Source: Mycobacteroides immunogenum (GTDB taxonomy: Bacteria; Actinomycetota; Actinomycetes; Mycobacteriales; Mycobacteriaceae). From it: DNA of 64,000 bases. Positions 37,348 to 46,116 of this stretch are shown here, in pieces. Within the stretch, counting starts at the first letter, position 1, and each line of letters starts with the position of its first letter. The notes beneath the pieces were generated by a model. That model saw nothing but the letters and a program-made list of their open reading frames with translations. It searched no databases and was not told the DNA's origin. The position numbers were made by a program, and so were the translations under genes. The DNA lies in contig NZ_CP011530.1 of NCBI RefSeq assembly GCF_001605725.1, positions 930,001 to 994,000 on the forward strand, given 5' to 3'.

Positions 37348-38085
37348 ATGGACATCACTATCTCCGGCCGCGACGCCCTGTACACCTGTATTGATCAGGC
37401 TCGTACGGCCATTGTCGAGTTCAGTGGGGAGACCGTGGGCAAGTACCTCGGGGCCTCCTCCGAGTGCAGCGATCTGCACGCGCTGACCCACCGTTTCGAG
37501 GCCGACCTGCCGGGATACCGCGGGTGGCATTGGGAGGTGGTGATGGCGGCGGCACCGGGTGCCACCGTTGCGACCGTCAGCGAAGTGGTGCTCGTGCCCG
37601 GCACCGAGGCGTTACGGGCGCCGAACTGGATTCCGTGGGAGGAGCGGATTCGCCCGGGCGATTTGGGCCCCGGCGATCTACTCGCGCCGCCGCCCAATGA
37701 CCCCCGGCTGGTGCCCGGATACACCGACAGCGGAGATCCAGAGGTCACCGAGACCGCGGGCGAGATCGGGCTGGGCCGTAAGCAGGTGCTGAGCCTGACC
37801 GGACGCGTCGATGCCGCACAACGCTGGTTCGACGGCGACTGGGGACCCGACACGGAGATGGCGCGCGCCACCCGCCGGGTGTGCCGGTCCTGTGGTTTTT
37901 ACCTGCCGCTGGCCGGATCATTGGGCGTCGCGTTTGGGGTGTGCGCCAACTCGATGTCGGCCGACGGCCGCGTCGTGCACATCGAATACGGCTGCGGCGC
38001 GCATTCCGATACGCCGCAGCCAGTCAACTCCGCGATGCCGTTGTACGAGCCGTTCGACGACGGCGTCCTCGATCTCGCGGACTGA
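37348..38085 (+). CDS. DUF3027 protein
   Basis: 245-aa conserved actinobacterial protein (Rv0877 position). Typical segments are HRFEADLPGYRGWHWEVVMA, PGDLGPGDLLAPPPNDPRLV, and a C-terminal zinc-ribbon-like Cys set (RRVCRSCGFYLPLAGSL; FGVCANSMS; EYGCGAHSD). The ATG at 37348 begins the family-like region. No function is established. It is divergent from the MFS gene and followed by a strong convergent terminator. Confidence 0.85.
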   Translation: MDITISGRDALYTCIDQARTAIVEFSGETVGKYLGASSECSDLHALTHRFEADLPGYRGWHWEVVMAAAPGATVATVSEVVLVPGTEALRAPNWIPWEERIRPGDLGPGDLLAPPPNDPRLVPGYTDSGDPEVTETAGEIGLGRKQVLSLTGRVDAAQRWFDGDWGPDTEMARATRRVCRSCGFYLPLAGSLGVAFGVCANSMSADGRVVHIEYGCGAHSDTPQPVNSAMPLYEPFDDGVLDLAD

Positions 38086-38097
38086 GCCGCAACGAGT

Positions 38098-38143
38098 GCG
38101 AGCCTCACGCGGAAAACCGGATGGAAATCCACGTGAGGCTCGC
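38098..38143. terminator. Convergent terminator hairpin
   Basis: A perfect 12-bp stem GCGAGCCTCACG/CGTGAGGCTCGC with a 22-nt loop lies between the stop codons of the DUF3027 gene (+) and the SRPBCC gene (-). It can serve both directions. Confidence 0.7.
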
Positions 38144-38148
38144 GGGGC

Positions 38149-38610
38149 TTAGACGCCTTCCGCGGCGTCCTTGATCTTGGACAGCGAAGTGCGCATGCCT
38201 TCGAGTAGAACCTCATCGAACACCTCGGTGCCGCCGAACATCAGGTTCTGCAGGTTGGTGGAGATGGCCGATCGTTTCTCGCCCAGCACGCGGCGCTCGG
38301 TGACCCGGGTACCGCCCGCGGCGGTGGGCTCGAGGTCGTAGCTCCACTCGCTCAGGTTGTCCTTGACGTGCCATGCCAGGCGCTTGTTGGGCTCGACGGC
38401 CGTCAGCACGGCACGGGTGGGCCAGACCTTCCAGCCCTTGCGGTTGTAGTTGATGACGTTGGTGCCGGCCTGCACGGGGCCGCGCACGAACATCTTGCGC
38501 GTCTGCGGGCTCCATCGCGGCATGTTGTCCAGGTCGGAGAGCAGACCCCACACCTTTTCCACGGGCGCATTGATCTCGACGGCGGCTTCCAGTAGGGACG
38601 CGTTGGGCAT
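38149..38610 (-). CDS. SRPBCC-family protein (polyketide cyclase-like)
   Basis: 153-aa single-domain START/Bet v1-like protein. The family start is EAAVEINAPVEKVWGLLSD, followed by MPRWSPQTRKM and GGTRVTERRVLGEKR. GAGGAG precedes the ATG. It is probably a small lipid or hydrophobic-ligand binding protein in the cytosol. It is downstream of the DUF2530 gene on the same strand. Ligand unknown. Confidence 0.82.
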   Translation of the reverse strand: MPNASLLEAAVEINAPVEKVWGLLSDLDNMPRWSPQTRKMFVRGPVQAGTNVINYNRKGWKVWPTRAVLTAVEPNKRLAWHVKDNLSEWSYDLEPTAAGGTRVTERRVLGEKRSAISTNLQNLMFGGTEVFDEVLLEGMRTSLSKIKDAAEGV

Positions 38611-38652
38611 GAGATAGCTCCTCTTTTTCCGGGTGTTGTGGGTTTGGTTCGG

Positions 38653-38928
38653 CTACAGGCCGGTTTGCGCGCCGCGCGAACCGCGCCGTGCGGCCCGCAC
38701 CTGTAACAGCACGATGGTGGTGCCCAGCGCACCGGTACCCAGGCCGGCAAGGGTGACGGGCCGCCAGCTTTCACACGCGGGGACGGTGAAGGCCAGGATG
38801 TTGGCAATCAGCCACAGCACGGTGCCTGCGACGACGACCGGCCACGGATTGAGCAGTGCGGCCGGCAGCGGGGGCGGTTGAGGCGCGGGAGTATCCACTA
38901 GATGCGGAGCATACGCGGGCGACGACAC
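38653..38928 (-). CDS. DUF2530 small membrane protein
   Basis: 91 aa from GTG 38928, the same length as the M. tuberculosis counterpart (Rv0879c). Two TM segments are VVVAGTVLWLIANILAFTV (about 31-49) and a second at about 57-76. The basic tail RRGSRGAQTGL is conserved. It is divergent from the marR gene. Function unknown. Earlier in-frame starts would run through marR and are not credible. Confidence 0.8.
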   Translation of the reverse strand: MSSPAYAPHLVDTPAPQPPPLPAALLNPWPVVVAGTVLWLIANILAFTVPACESWRPVTLAGLGTGALGTTIVLLQVRAARRGSRGAQTGL

Positions 38929-38991
38929 CGGACGGCCGCTTAGTCGGCTCAGTCCCTGTGAAAGCCCTGGACGTGCCGTAAGGTTTGGGCC

Positions 38992-39423
38992 GTGAGCGAC
39001 CCAGATGCCCGGTTGGCCAGCGATCTGTCGCTTGTTGTGATCAGACTGGCCCGGCATCTGCGATTCCGTCGTGCCGATTCCCCCGTGTCCCTGACGCAGT
39101 TGTCGGCGCTGGCGACATTGCTGAACGAGGGGGCCATGACGCCGGGCGCGCTGGCCGCCCGCGAGCGCGTGCAGCCGCCGTCGATGACGCGGGTGATTGC
39201 CTCCTTGGCCGAACTCGGGCTGGTGGAGCGTTCGGCTCATCCGACGGACGGGCGCCAGGTGGTCGTCTCGCTGTCCGAGGCCGGAGCCGACATCGTGCAG
39301 GCCGACCGCAGCGCCCGCGAGGAATGGCTGCGAGAGCACCTCGCCGATTTCACACCGGACCAACGGGCGATCCTGCGGCAGGCAACCGACCTGTTGTCGG
39401 CACTGGTCAATGAAAACGGTTAG
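38992..39423 (+). CDS. MarR-family transcriptional regulator
   Basis: 143-aa winged-helix regulator (Rv0880 position). The HTH is [25 protein letters not shown] (about 55-75 within [20 protein letters not shown]), followed by the wing [19 protein letters not shown]. It starts with GTG. The MFS exporter gene begins 34 nt downstream, so the regulator probably controls itself and the transporter. Ligand unknown. Confidence 0.88.
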   Translation: MSDPDARLASDLSLVVIRLARHLRFRRADSPVSLTQLSALATLLNEGAMTPGALAARERVQPPSMTRVIASLAELGLVERSAHPTDGRQVVVSLSEAGADIVQADRSAREEWLREHLADFTPDQRAILRQATDLLSALVNENG

Positions 39424-39457
39424 CTGACAATCTCGTTAGTCTCTAAAATGACTTCCC

Positions 39458-40780
39458 GTGGCTGACCGCGGCGGGATCTTCGTATCGCTGCGCACACGTA
39501 ACTACCGGCTGTGGATCAGCGGCCAGATGGTGTCGCTCGTCGGTACCTGGATGCAGCGGGTGGCGCAGGACTGGCTGGTGCTGGATCTGTCGCACGGCAA
39601 CGCTTTCCTGCTCGGCGTGGTGATGGCCCTGCAATTCGGGCCGACGCTGTTTCTTTCGGTGTGGGGCGGGATGCTGGCCGACCGCTACGACAAGCGCCGG
39701 ATGCTCATGCTTACCCAGGCGCTGATGGCGATGTTCGCATTGACCGTGGGTCTGCTACAGGTCACCGGACTGGTGCGGATCTGGCACGTGATGGCGGTGG
39801 CCTTCGCGATGGGATGCGCGGCGGCGATCGAGGGGCCCACCCGCCAGTCGTTCACCATCGAGATGGTGGGTCCGGAGCATCTGCCCAACGCTGTCGGGCT
39901 CAATTCCATGGTGTTCAACCTCGCCGGCATCATTGGGCCTGCCATCTCCGGTGTGCTGATCGGGCTGGTCGGCACGGGTTGGGTGTTCCTGCTGAACTTC
40001 GTGAGCTTCGTGGGCGTGGGCATCGCGCTGTGGCGGATGCGCCCGGACGAGCTGTATTCGAGTGATCCCGTACCTGCGGCCAAGGGGCAACTGCGCCAAG
40101 GTTTCTCATATGTCTGGCATCGGCGTGACCTGTTCATGGTCATGTTGACGGTGTTCTTGGTCTCGACGTTCGGGCTGAATTTCTCGCTGACGCTCGCGGT
40201 GCTGGCGAGGCAGACGTTCGGTCGCGGCGCGGAGTCCTATGGTCTGCTGTCGACGGCGCTGGCGATCGGCACGCTGCTTGGCGCAACCCTCGCGGCGCGT
40301 CGTACCAAGCGAGTTCGTATGACGTTGTTCTATAGCGCGGCAGTGGCTTTCGGGGTATCCGAGGCGATTGTCAGTGCGATGCCCACCTATCTGACCGTCG
40401 CCGCCGCGCTTGTCCCGGCAGGTCTGCTGGCGCTGACGTTCACCACGTCGGCGATGAATATCATTCAGTTGTCCGTGGATTCGCAGCTGCGGGGAAGGGT
40501 GATGGGCATCTACATGGTGGCATTCCTGGGCGGCACTCCGCTGGGTAGCCCGTTGGTGGGTTGGTTGGCGAATCTTCACGGCGGGCGCATGCCGCTGCTG
40601 ATCGGCGGACTTGTCTCGGTGGGCGCTGGATTGGCCTGCGCGGCATATCTGCGGCGGCACCCGTGTCCGGTAGTCGCCGCGGGGATTTCACAGGAGGATG
40701 ATTCGTTGACCGGTCCGGTTTCTCCCGCTCCCGCCGCAACCCCGGTGTGTGAACCTACCCCGCTGGGGAGGCGGACCTAG
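39458..40780 (+). CDS. MFS exporter (EntS/MFS_3-like)
   Basis: 440-aa transporter with about 12 TM segments. The start NYRLWISGQMVSLVGTWMQR, then VWGGMLADRYDKRRMLMLTQ, is the MFS_3 (enterobactin-exporter-like) signature. The C-terminal tail (about 400-440) is Pro-rich and cytosolic. It directly follows the marR gene and precedes the TrmH-type gene with no gap (its stop abuts the next ATG). As I recall the M. tuberculosis order, no MFS gene lies between Rv0880 and Rv0881, so this is probably a lineage-specific insertion. A drug or siderophore-like substrate is plausible. Confidence 0.87.
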   Translation: MADRGGIFVSLRTRNYRLWISGQMVSLVGTWMQRVAQDWLVLDLSHGNAFLLGVVMALQFGPTLFLSVWGGMLADRYDKRRMLMLTQALMAMFALTVGLLQVTGLVRIWHVMAVAFAMGCAAAIEGPTRQSFTIEMVGPEHLPNAVGLNSMVFNLAGIIGPAISGVLIGLVGTGWVFLLNFVSFVGVGIALWRMRPDELYSSDPVPAAKGQLRQGFSYVWHRRDLFMVMLTVFLVSTFGLNFSLTLAVLARQTFGRGAESYGLLSTALAIGTLLGATLAARRTKRVRMTLFYSAAVAFGVSEAIVSAMPTYLTVAAALVPAGLLALTFTTSAMNIIQLSVDSQLRGRVMGIYMVAFLGGTPLGSPLVGWLANLHGGRMPLLIGGLVSVGAGLACAAYLRRHPCPVVAAGISQEDDSLTGPVSPAPAATPVCEPTPLGRRT

Positions 40781-41593
40781 ATGTTGGTCATTGACGTGGA
40801 CAACCCGGCCGATCCGCGCTTGGACAGCTTCCGCGACCTCAACAGTGTTGACCGCCGGCCCGATCTACCCAGCGGCAAGGGTCTGGTGATCGCCGAAGGT
40901 GTGCTGGTTGTGCAGCGCATGCTGGCCTCGCGCTTCGCGCCGCTCGCCCTGCTGGGTACCGACCGTCGATTGGCGGAGCTGGCAGATGATCTCGAATCAG
41001 TGGAGGTGCCGTACTACCGGGCCAGCGCCGAGGTGATGGCGGAAGTCGTCGGCTTTCACCTCAATCGTGGAGTGCTCGCGGCGTCGCGTCGCCCCGAGGA
41101 GTTGTCGGCGGTCACGTTGATGCAGAACGCGCGCACCGTGGCGGTGCTCGAGGGCGTCAACGATCACGAGAACTTGGGTTCGATCTTCCGCAACGCCGCA
41201 GGCATGGGGGTGGATGCCGTGCTTTTCGGTAGCGGATGCGCCGACCCGCTGTATCGCAGGGCTGTGCGGGTATCGATGGGCCACGCGCTGCTGGTGCCGT
41301 TCGCACGTCTTCCGGAGTGGCCAAAGTCGTTGTACCGGCTGCGCGACAACGGATTCCGGTTGCTGGCGATGACTCCCGCCGGTGACTCGAGGGCGCTGGC
41401 CGACGCAATCCCGGCACTGCGGGACGAAAAAGTGGCGCTGATGGTGGGCGCCGAGGGGCCAGGACTGACCGATGTCGCCCTGCGCGCCAGCGATCTGCGG
41501 GTGCGGATCCCCATGGCCAACGGCACCGACTCGTTGAACGTCGCGACTGCCGCGGCGCTGGCGTTCTATGAGCGCGCTAGGCTCGCGCCATGA
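40781..41593 (+). CDS. SpoU/TrmH-family RNA 2'-O-methyltransferase
   Basis: 270-aa SPOUT-class methyltransferase at the Rv0881 position. An N-terminal substrate-binding domain (about 1-105) precedes the knotted SAM domain with motif 1 NDHENLGSIFRNAAGMGVDA, motif 2 LMVGAEGPGLT and motif 3 IPMANGTDSLNVATAAALAF. It methylates ribose in rRNA or tRNA; the exact nucleotide is not shown. The next gene overlaps its stop by four bases. Confidence 0.9.
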   Translation: MLVIDVDNPADPRLDSFRDLNSVDRRPDLPSGKGLVIAEGVLVVQRMLASRFAPLALLGTDRRLAELADDLESVEVPYYRASAEVMAEVVGFHLNRGVLAASRRPEELSAVTLMQNARTVAVLEGVNDHENLGSIFRNAAGMGVDAVLFGSGCADPLYRRAVRVSMGHALLVPFARLPEWPKSLYRLRDNGFRLLAMTPAGDSRALADAIPALRDEKVALMVGAEGPGLTDVALRASDLRVRIPMANGTDSLNVATAAALAFYERARLAP

Positions 41594-41862
41594 CCGACTC
41601 CGATACCCCGTGGGTGGAGGGCATCATCACGGCCGTATGCGTGGCAGTGGTGGTCGCGGTCGGTGTGGTGGTACTGAGCCTGGGGTTGGCGCATGTGCAT
41701 CCGATGTGGGCGATTCTGCTGAACATCGTTGCCGTGGGCGGTCTTTCGCCAACACTGTGGAGTTGGAGAAATCGGCCGGTACTGCGCTGGTTTGTGCTGG
41801 GTGTCGCGATCGGTGTGGCCGGCGGGTGGATTGCCGCCGTGGTGACCGCGCTGATCACCTAG
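41590..41862 (+). CDS. DUF2537-like small membrane protein
   Basis: 90 aa with three hydrophobic segments (GIITAVCVAVVVAVGVVVLS; PMWAILLNIVAVGGLSPTLW; VLRWFVLGVAIGVAGGWIAA). It corresponds to Rv0882. The ATG overlaps the methyltransferase stop (ATGA). Function unknown. It ends 12 nt before the convergent sepH gene. Confidence 0.82.
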   Translation: MTDSDTPWVEGIITAVCVAVVVAVGVVVLSLGLAHVHPMWAILLNIVAVGGLSPTLWSWRNRPVLRWFVLGVAIGVAGGWIAAVVTALIT

Positions 41863-41874
41863 AGCCGGGCGCGG

Positions 41875-42687
41875 TTAATTCTGGCCGCTGGAACGAACGC
41901 CCAGCAGCACGTCTTCCCACGTTGGCACCGTCGGCTTGCTGCGTCGTCCGCGGCGAGGTGCGGGTGCCTGCTGGGTCTCGGTGTGCTCCTGTGCCACCAC
42001 CTCGGGTTCCTGCTCCGGTTCGGGCAGTGGGGCGGGTCGTTCGGCGAACAGCTCGGGTTCAGGCTCGGGGAGTGGCGCCACGACCGCGACAGGGCGCAGG
42101 CTGCGGGTGAATGTCGGGTCGATGAGTTCGCGTGCGGAATCATCGAGCGCGGCTACCGTGCCGCCATGGGCTCCGGGCGTGTATCGGAAGTGCGCCTTGT
42201 TATCGGACCGTCCGGCACGCCACTGCAGTTGCACGGTCCAGCGGCCATCCTCGACCTTCCAGGCATCCCATTCGATGGCATCAGGGTCACCGCCGCGCGC
42301 GAACATCGCGCCCGCAACGGTATCGGCGAGAGTGCTGACAGCCGGGCCGTCGTTGCGGACGGGGTGTGCCGCCGAGGCCATCTCGGCCGCGCGCTGGCGC
42401 TCCAGCAGCACCGGGTGGGCGAACCGCTCGATCCGTGAGACATCTACGCCGGCGGCGGTGGCAACTTGCTGCACGGTGGCACCGGCGCGGATGCGGGCCT
42501 GAATTTCCCGGGGTCGCAACGAGCTCTCCATTTCAATCTGGATCTGGCCTAGCCGGGACAGATCGCCGCGAGCGGCCGCACGGAGTCTGTCGTCGGCGTC
42601 GATCGCGAACTTGTCGGTGCCGTTGGCGTCCTGGCAGATCACTCGCTTGCCGTCGGCTGACAAGCCGATGACTTTCAGTTCGCGCAT
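41875..42687 (-). CDS. sepH: Septation protein SepH
   Basis: 270 aa, DUF3071/SepH family (Rv0883c position). In actinobacteria SepH binds FtsZ and promotes filament assembly at division sites. The conserved N-terminal domain MRELKVIGLSADGKRVICQD (to about 45) is followed by an HTH-like segment (LRPREIQARIRAGATVQQVA) and a Pro/Glu-rich, low-complexity linker. The FtsZ-interacting tail ends KPTVPTWEDVLLGVRSSGQN. Single gene with its own promoter in the 150-nt gap upstream. Confidence 0.92.
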   Translation of the reverse strand: MRELKVIGLSADGKRVICQDANGTDKFAIDADDRLRAAARGDLSRLGQIQIEMESSLRPREIQARIRAGATVQQVATAAGVDVSRIERFAHPVLLERQRAAEMASAAHPVRNDGPAVSTLADTVAGAMFARGGDPDAIEWDAWKVEDGRWTVQLQWRAGRSDNKAHFRYTPGAHGGTVAALDDSARELIDPTFTRSLRPVAVVAPLPEPEPELFAERPAPLPEPEQEPEVVAQEHTETQQAPAPRRGRRSKPTVPTWEDVLLGVRSSGQN

Positions 42688-42838
42688 GCTGACCTCCTCG
42701 CCTGGACTGGATAACCCAGTTCTTGGGGACCTTAGTGCAGGTAGCTGGCAGTTCCTTAGCTGACACGCCCAGGGCTGGGCTACTTGCTTTTACGGCGGGT
42801 TCGCGCTATGTGACCCGTGTGGCAGGTGTTGTTTGCGG

Positions 42839-43333
42839 TCAGGGGCATGTGACGTCGACCTGGAACGGTTTAATCACGTCGTCCTTTCCCTGGCTATCGC
42901 TTCCCCGCACGCTGCCCTTGACGGTGTAGTGCTTACCGTCCTTGGTCAGGGTGGCGCTCTCGCCATCTTTCTTGAGTAGGTCGTAGTACATGAATGTGAG
43001 GCCGTTGACCTCCCCCAGGTTGACGGTCTCGATTGCGGGTGGGTCTCCCGTGAGGGTCAGCCCGCGAGCATCGGGGTCTTTGGCGACGCTGATGAACGTC
43101 CGTTGCTCATATGTGTCGCATTTGACGGGGGCCCCGGCAACCACAGGCAGAGCGCCGAGCGTCATCGTCGCGGTGCCACCTTCCGGCGTGCTGGACTGTC
43201 CCGGCTTGGCCGGGCTGGTGGCGACATAGGTGGGGGGATCGGCGATCTTCGTGATCCGCGTGCTGGTGGCGCAGCCGGACTGGGTGGCAGCCAACATGGC
43301 CACGCCGCCGACGACGGCCCATACTCGTTTCAT
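42839..43333 (-). CDS. LpqH-like (19-kDa antigen family) lipoprotein
   Basis: 164-aa predicted lipoprotein. The signal peptide ends in a lipobox (ATQSGC, Cys22). The mature domain follows the 19-kDa antigen family pattern and ends VKGSVRGSDSQG to PFQVDVTCP, with a disulfide between the Cys in VKCDTYEQ and the terminal Cys. It is located on the outer face of the cell envelope. It is a diverged tandem paralogue of lpqH immediately upstream on the same strand, separated by a hairpin. Confidence 0.85.
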   Translation of the reverse strand: MKRVWAVVGGVAMLAATQSGCATSTRITKIADPPTYVATSPAKPGQSSTPEGGTATMTLGALPVVAGAPVKCDTYEQRTFISVAKDPDARGLTLTGDPPAIETVNLGEVNGLTFMYYDLLKKDGESATLTKDGKHYTVKGSVRGSDSQGKDDVIKPFQVDVTCP

Positions 43334-43361
43334 TTTGCCCCCCTTGTTGTTCCGATACAGA

Positions 43362-43395
43362 CTAGCCGGGCAACACGACGGTGCTGCCCGGCTAG
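43362..43395 (-). terminator. Terminator hairpin downstream of lpqH
   Basis: The 11-bp arms CTAGCCGGGCA/TGCCCGGCTAG continue past one mismatch into CAC/GTG with a GACG loop, 18 nt after the lpqH stop. Strong stem, no U-tract. Confidence 0.7.
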
Positions 43396-43412
43396 ATCGC
43401 GATTTCTTGCCG

Positions 43413-43889
43413 CTATGGGCAGGTCACCTCGATTTCGAATGGCTTGTTGGAAGGCTGCGTCGGGTTGGCCATGTCCACAGCGATGGCGGTGCCTTCGATG
43501 TGGTACGTCTTGCCATCCTTGGTCGCCTTGGCGCTGGCGCCCGGGGTGCCCTCGGAGAATGCCAACGACTGTCCGTTGAGGCTGCCGAGGCCCGCGGACT
43601 TCACTGTCGGAGAATCGCCTTCCGTCACCACCGCACCGAAGCCTTGAGCTCCGCTGCCGATGACGATGTTGACGTTGCCGTTCGAGGACTGGCAGACGAC
43701 CGCGCCTTCGATCTTCTGTTCCTTGCCGTCGATGCTGACCTTGGCGGTGCTGTTGGTCGCTACCGCGCCGGCGCCGTTGCTCACGGTGGTGCCCTTGGCC
43801 TCGGACTTGTCCTTATCGCTCGAACAGCCGACCAGACCTGCGGCGACAATCGCCGCGCCGCCAATGGCGACCACAAGCCCACGCTTCAT
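43413..43889 (-). CDS. lpqH: 19-kDa lipoprotein antigen LpqH
   Basis: 158 aa; the M. tuberculosis protein is 159. It begins MKRGLVVAIGGAAIVAAGLV, with lipobox GLVGC at about 18-22, a Ser/Thr-rich linker, then the antigen domain (VVCQSSNGNVNIVIGSG; ATKDGKTYHIEGTAIAVDMA) ending FEIEVTCP. AAGGAGAA before the ATG at 43889 fixes the start. LpqH is a surface lipoprotein and TLR2 ligand in pathogenic mycobacteria. Terminator at 43362-43395. Confidence 0.93.
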   Translation of the reverse strand: MKRGLVVAIGGAAIVAAGLVGCSSDKDKSEAKGTTVSNGAGAVATNSTAKVSIDGKEQKIEGAVVCQSSNGNVNIVIGSGAQGFGAVVTEGDSPTVKSAGLGSLNGQSLAFSEGTPGASAKATKDGKTYHIEGTAIAVDMANPTQPSNKPFEIEVTCP

Positions 43890-43978
43890 AGCGTTCTCCT
43901 TATATGTGATGGGGGTGGAGCCGAACAGGACAAAGTATGGGACGGTAACGGGCCGCGGTCCGCAGAACGCGGGTATAC

Positions 43979-44284
43979 CTACGTACCCAGATTTGATAGG
44001 TAGATGCCGGCGGACAGCACGATCACCGCGACCATCGTCACGGTCGTCAGCGCGATGACCTTGCCGTCCTGCGCCCACTTGCCACGCGCCAGCGAGTGGT
44101 GGCGGGCCGTGCTGATCGCGACGAGTCCCAGCACGACGGCGGCGGCGATCAATGAGGCGCCGGTGGTGTGTTTATGGATGAGTGCGTGGGTCATGAGCAC
44201 CGCGGCTGTTCCGGCGGCCGTCAGCCCGGTACGACGCCAGGCCAGCGCCGTGCGTTCGACCGCATAGGTGTCGTGGGGTCTCAT
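43979..44284 (-). CDS. DUF202 membrane protein
   Basis: 101 aa with three TM segments. The family start is VERTALAWRRTGLTAAGTAA. It is the second of a DUF202 (YidH-like) pair; its ATG overlaps the stop of the first gene (ATGA). Function is unknown; such pairs are common in mycobacteria. Confidence 0.83.
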   Translation of the reverse strand: MRPHDTYAVERTALAWRRTGLTAAGTAAVLMTHALIHKHTTGASLIAAAVVLGLVAISTARHHSLARGKWAQDGKVIALTTVTMVAVIVLSAGIYLSNLGT

Positions 44285-44625
44285 CGGTAGAAGACCGCGA
44301 TGGAGGCCAGAACCGCCACCAGTCCGATGCTGATCGCGAGCAGGGGGACCAGCAGGGTGCCCTTGAGTGGCTGTGCCCGGTCCATCCGGTCCTTGACGTC
44401 GCGCCAATGTACGTACGCGCCAATCGATACCACGACAGCGAGTGCCAGACAGGAAGCCGCCAGCACGTGCCGGACACCGGCGTGGTGAAACGGCTGGACG
44501 AGGGTTTGGACCGCGACACCGCCGGCAAGCAGTCCTAGCGCGGTGCGAATCCACGACAGGAACGTGCGCTCATTGGCCAGGGTGAATCGATAGTCGATCT
44601 CCTGATCTTCGGGCGATTCCGTCAC
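44281..44625 (-). CDS. DUF202/YidH-family membrane protein
   Basis: 114 aa from GTG 44625 with three TM segments and the DUF202 signature DYRFTLANERTFLSWIRTAL (about 11-30). An upstream in-frame extension lacks family similarity. It is coupled to the following DUF202 gene, and the two probably form a heteromeric membrane complex. The 190-nt gap upstream holds the divergent promoters. Confidence 0.83.
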   Translation of the reverse strand: MTESPEDQEIDYRFTLANERTFLSWIRTALGLLAGGVAVQTLVQPFHHAGVRHVLAASCLALAVVVSIGAYVHWRDVKDRMDRAQPLKGTLLVPLLAISIGLVAVLASIAVFYR

Positions 44626-44765
44626 GTCGCCGAACTTACCGCGCACTCGGCGGAACACCGCGCCAACGGGTGTATGCCTGGGTAAACACCGCCGGGCGGA
44701 ATATCCGAGTCGGTCGGGGACCTCCTGGACCGAGGGCAACCATAGATTGCCCGAACACCTAAATA

Positions 44766-44801
44766 CTATCAAAAGCTATACGACCGTGTTTGATTTGATA
44801 G
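44766..44801. promoter_or_regulatory. Inverted repeat CTATCAAA/TTTGATAG
   Basis: Perfect 8-bp arms at 44766-44773 and 44794-44801 end 13 nt before the GTG of the dehydrogenase-like gene. The half-site TTTGATAG recurs at 48420-48427 before the alpha/beta-hydrolase gene. Candidate operator, perhaps for the PaaX-like regulator encoded between them. Confidence 0.45.
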
Positions 44802-44814
44802 GTACTATGGCGGT

Positions 44815-46044
44815 GTGAAGATACTGGCTTTGGGTGGCGCGGGCGCTATGGGCGCGGTAGCCGTACGTACCGCGCTCGGCGTGCCTGGCGTCGATGAGAT
44901 CGTCATTGCCGACCGTGATTTCGGTGCGGCCGAGGACCTGGCGCAACGATCGGGGAAGGGGGACATCCGGGTTCGCGCTGTCAGGGTTGATGTGACCGAC
45001 CAGGCGATGCTGCGGACAGCACTTGAATCAGTCGATCTCGTGCTGAACACCGTTGGTCCCTACTTTCGTTTCGGATTGACGGTGCTCCGTGCGGCGATCG
45101 AGACGCGAACGCACTACCTCGACATCTGTGATGACTGGGAGCCCACCCTGCAGATGCTCGGCCTGGATGCGGCGGCGCGTGAGCAGGGTGTCTGTGCGGT
45201 GATCGGTATGGGTGCCAGTCCGGGAATCAGTAACCTACTCGCCGCCACCGCCGCGGCGGAACTTGATGCGGTACAAGATGTCTACACCGCATGGCCGGTG
45301 GATGTCGGCGGCAGCGGTCAAGACACTGAAGGGAAGTCTCAACTGTTGGGTCCCGATGGGCGCCCGTCCGCTGCGGCAGTGCATTGGATGGAACAGGCCA
45401 GCGGCACGATCACCGGGGTCAGTGGTGGGCAGCTTGTCAAGAGAAGTCCGCTGAGTCCGATTTCGCTGAACTTGCCGGCAGGGCACTGCGGTACGGCCTA
45501 TTCGATTGGGCATCCGGAGCCGATCACGTTGCAGCGCACCCTGAAACCGGGCGGCGATGCGCTGAACCTCATGGTCATAAAGCCCTGGACGGTGGCCTAT
45601 CTCGATACGCTGCGGCGTGATATGGATGCCGGGCTGCTCAGCCGGGAGCAGGCGGCGGAGGCATTCGCGGTCCCTGCCCTGCGCCGCGTGGCACGTTCCG
45701 CGTGGGTGGCGCTTCGCCTACGAGGTCCGGGAACCTTACCGCCGTTTTTCGCCGCCGTCACCGGTGAGCGCGATGGATACCGCCGTTCCGTGCTGTCCCG
45801 CCTGAATCTGGATGGACCGCAGGCGGATCCGATCAGAAGCGCATTGCGTGATATGGCTCTGATCACGGGTGTGCCACTGGCAATGGGGATGGCGCAGGTG
45901 ATCGATGGGTCGGCACGCCGTCCGGGAGTTCACCCGCCCGAGGCGGTCATCGAACCCGAGCGGTTCTTTACCGATTTCGGAGTGGTGCTGGGGTGTGATC
46001 GCGGGGTCTCGCCGTATGTGATCGAGCAGGAGGCGTTGTCTTGA
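44815..46044 (+). CDS. Saccharopine dehydrogenase-family oxidoreductase
   Basis: 409-aa NAD(P)-binding protein. The Rossmann motif is LALGGAGAMGAVAVRTAL at the N-terminus, followed by IVIADRDFGAAEDLA and VLNTVGPYFRFG; GMGASPGISNLLA is family-typical. It is likely an amino-acid or carboxynorspermidine-type dehydrogenase, or a trans-acting enoyl reductase relative; sequence alone cannot decide. It starts with GTG right after an inverted repeat and is followed by the PaaX-like regulator gene on the same strand. Confidence 0.8.
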   Translation: MKILALGGAGAMGAVAVRTALGVPGVDEIVIADRDFGAAEDLAQRSGKGDIRVRAVRVDVTDQAMLRTALESVDLVLNTVGPYFRFGLTVLRAAIETRTHYLDICDDWEPTLQMLGLDAAAREQGVCAVIGMGASPGISNLLAATAAAELDAVQDVYTAWPVDVGGSGQDTEGKSQLLGPDGRPSAAAVHWMEQASGTITGVSGGQLVKRSPLSPISLNLPAGHCGTAYSIGHPEPITLQRTLKPGGDALNLMVIKPWTVAYLDTLRRDMDAGLLSREQAAEAFAVPALRRVARSAWVALRLRGPGTLPPFFAAVTGERDGYRRSVLSRLNLDGPQADPIRSALRDMALITGVPLAMGMAQVIDGSARRPGVHPPEAVIEPERFFTDFGVVLGCDRGVSPYVIEQEALS

Positions 46045-46116
46045 TTCGATCGCTGCCGCACCGAACGTAGGATGATTGAACACAATTCGCATGTGGCTGC
46101 TTCGTGAGGTGATTGC

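Noticed and set aside
43990..44002. GATTTGATAGGTA, identical to 13 bases at 44792-44804
   Set aside because: This copy lies inside the 3' end of a DUF202 coding sequence and is not in a promoter, so it is probably coincidental.
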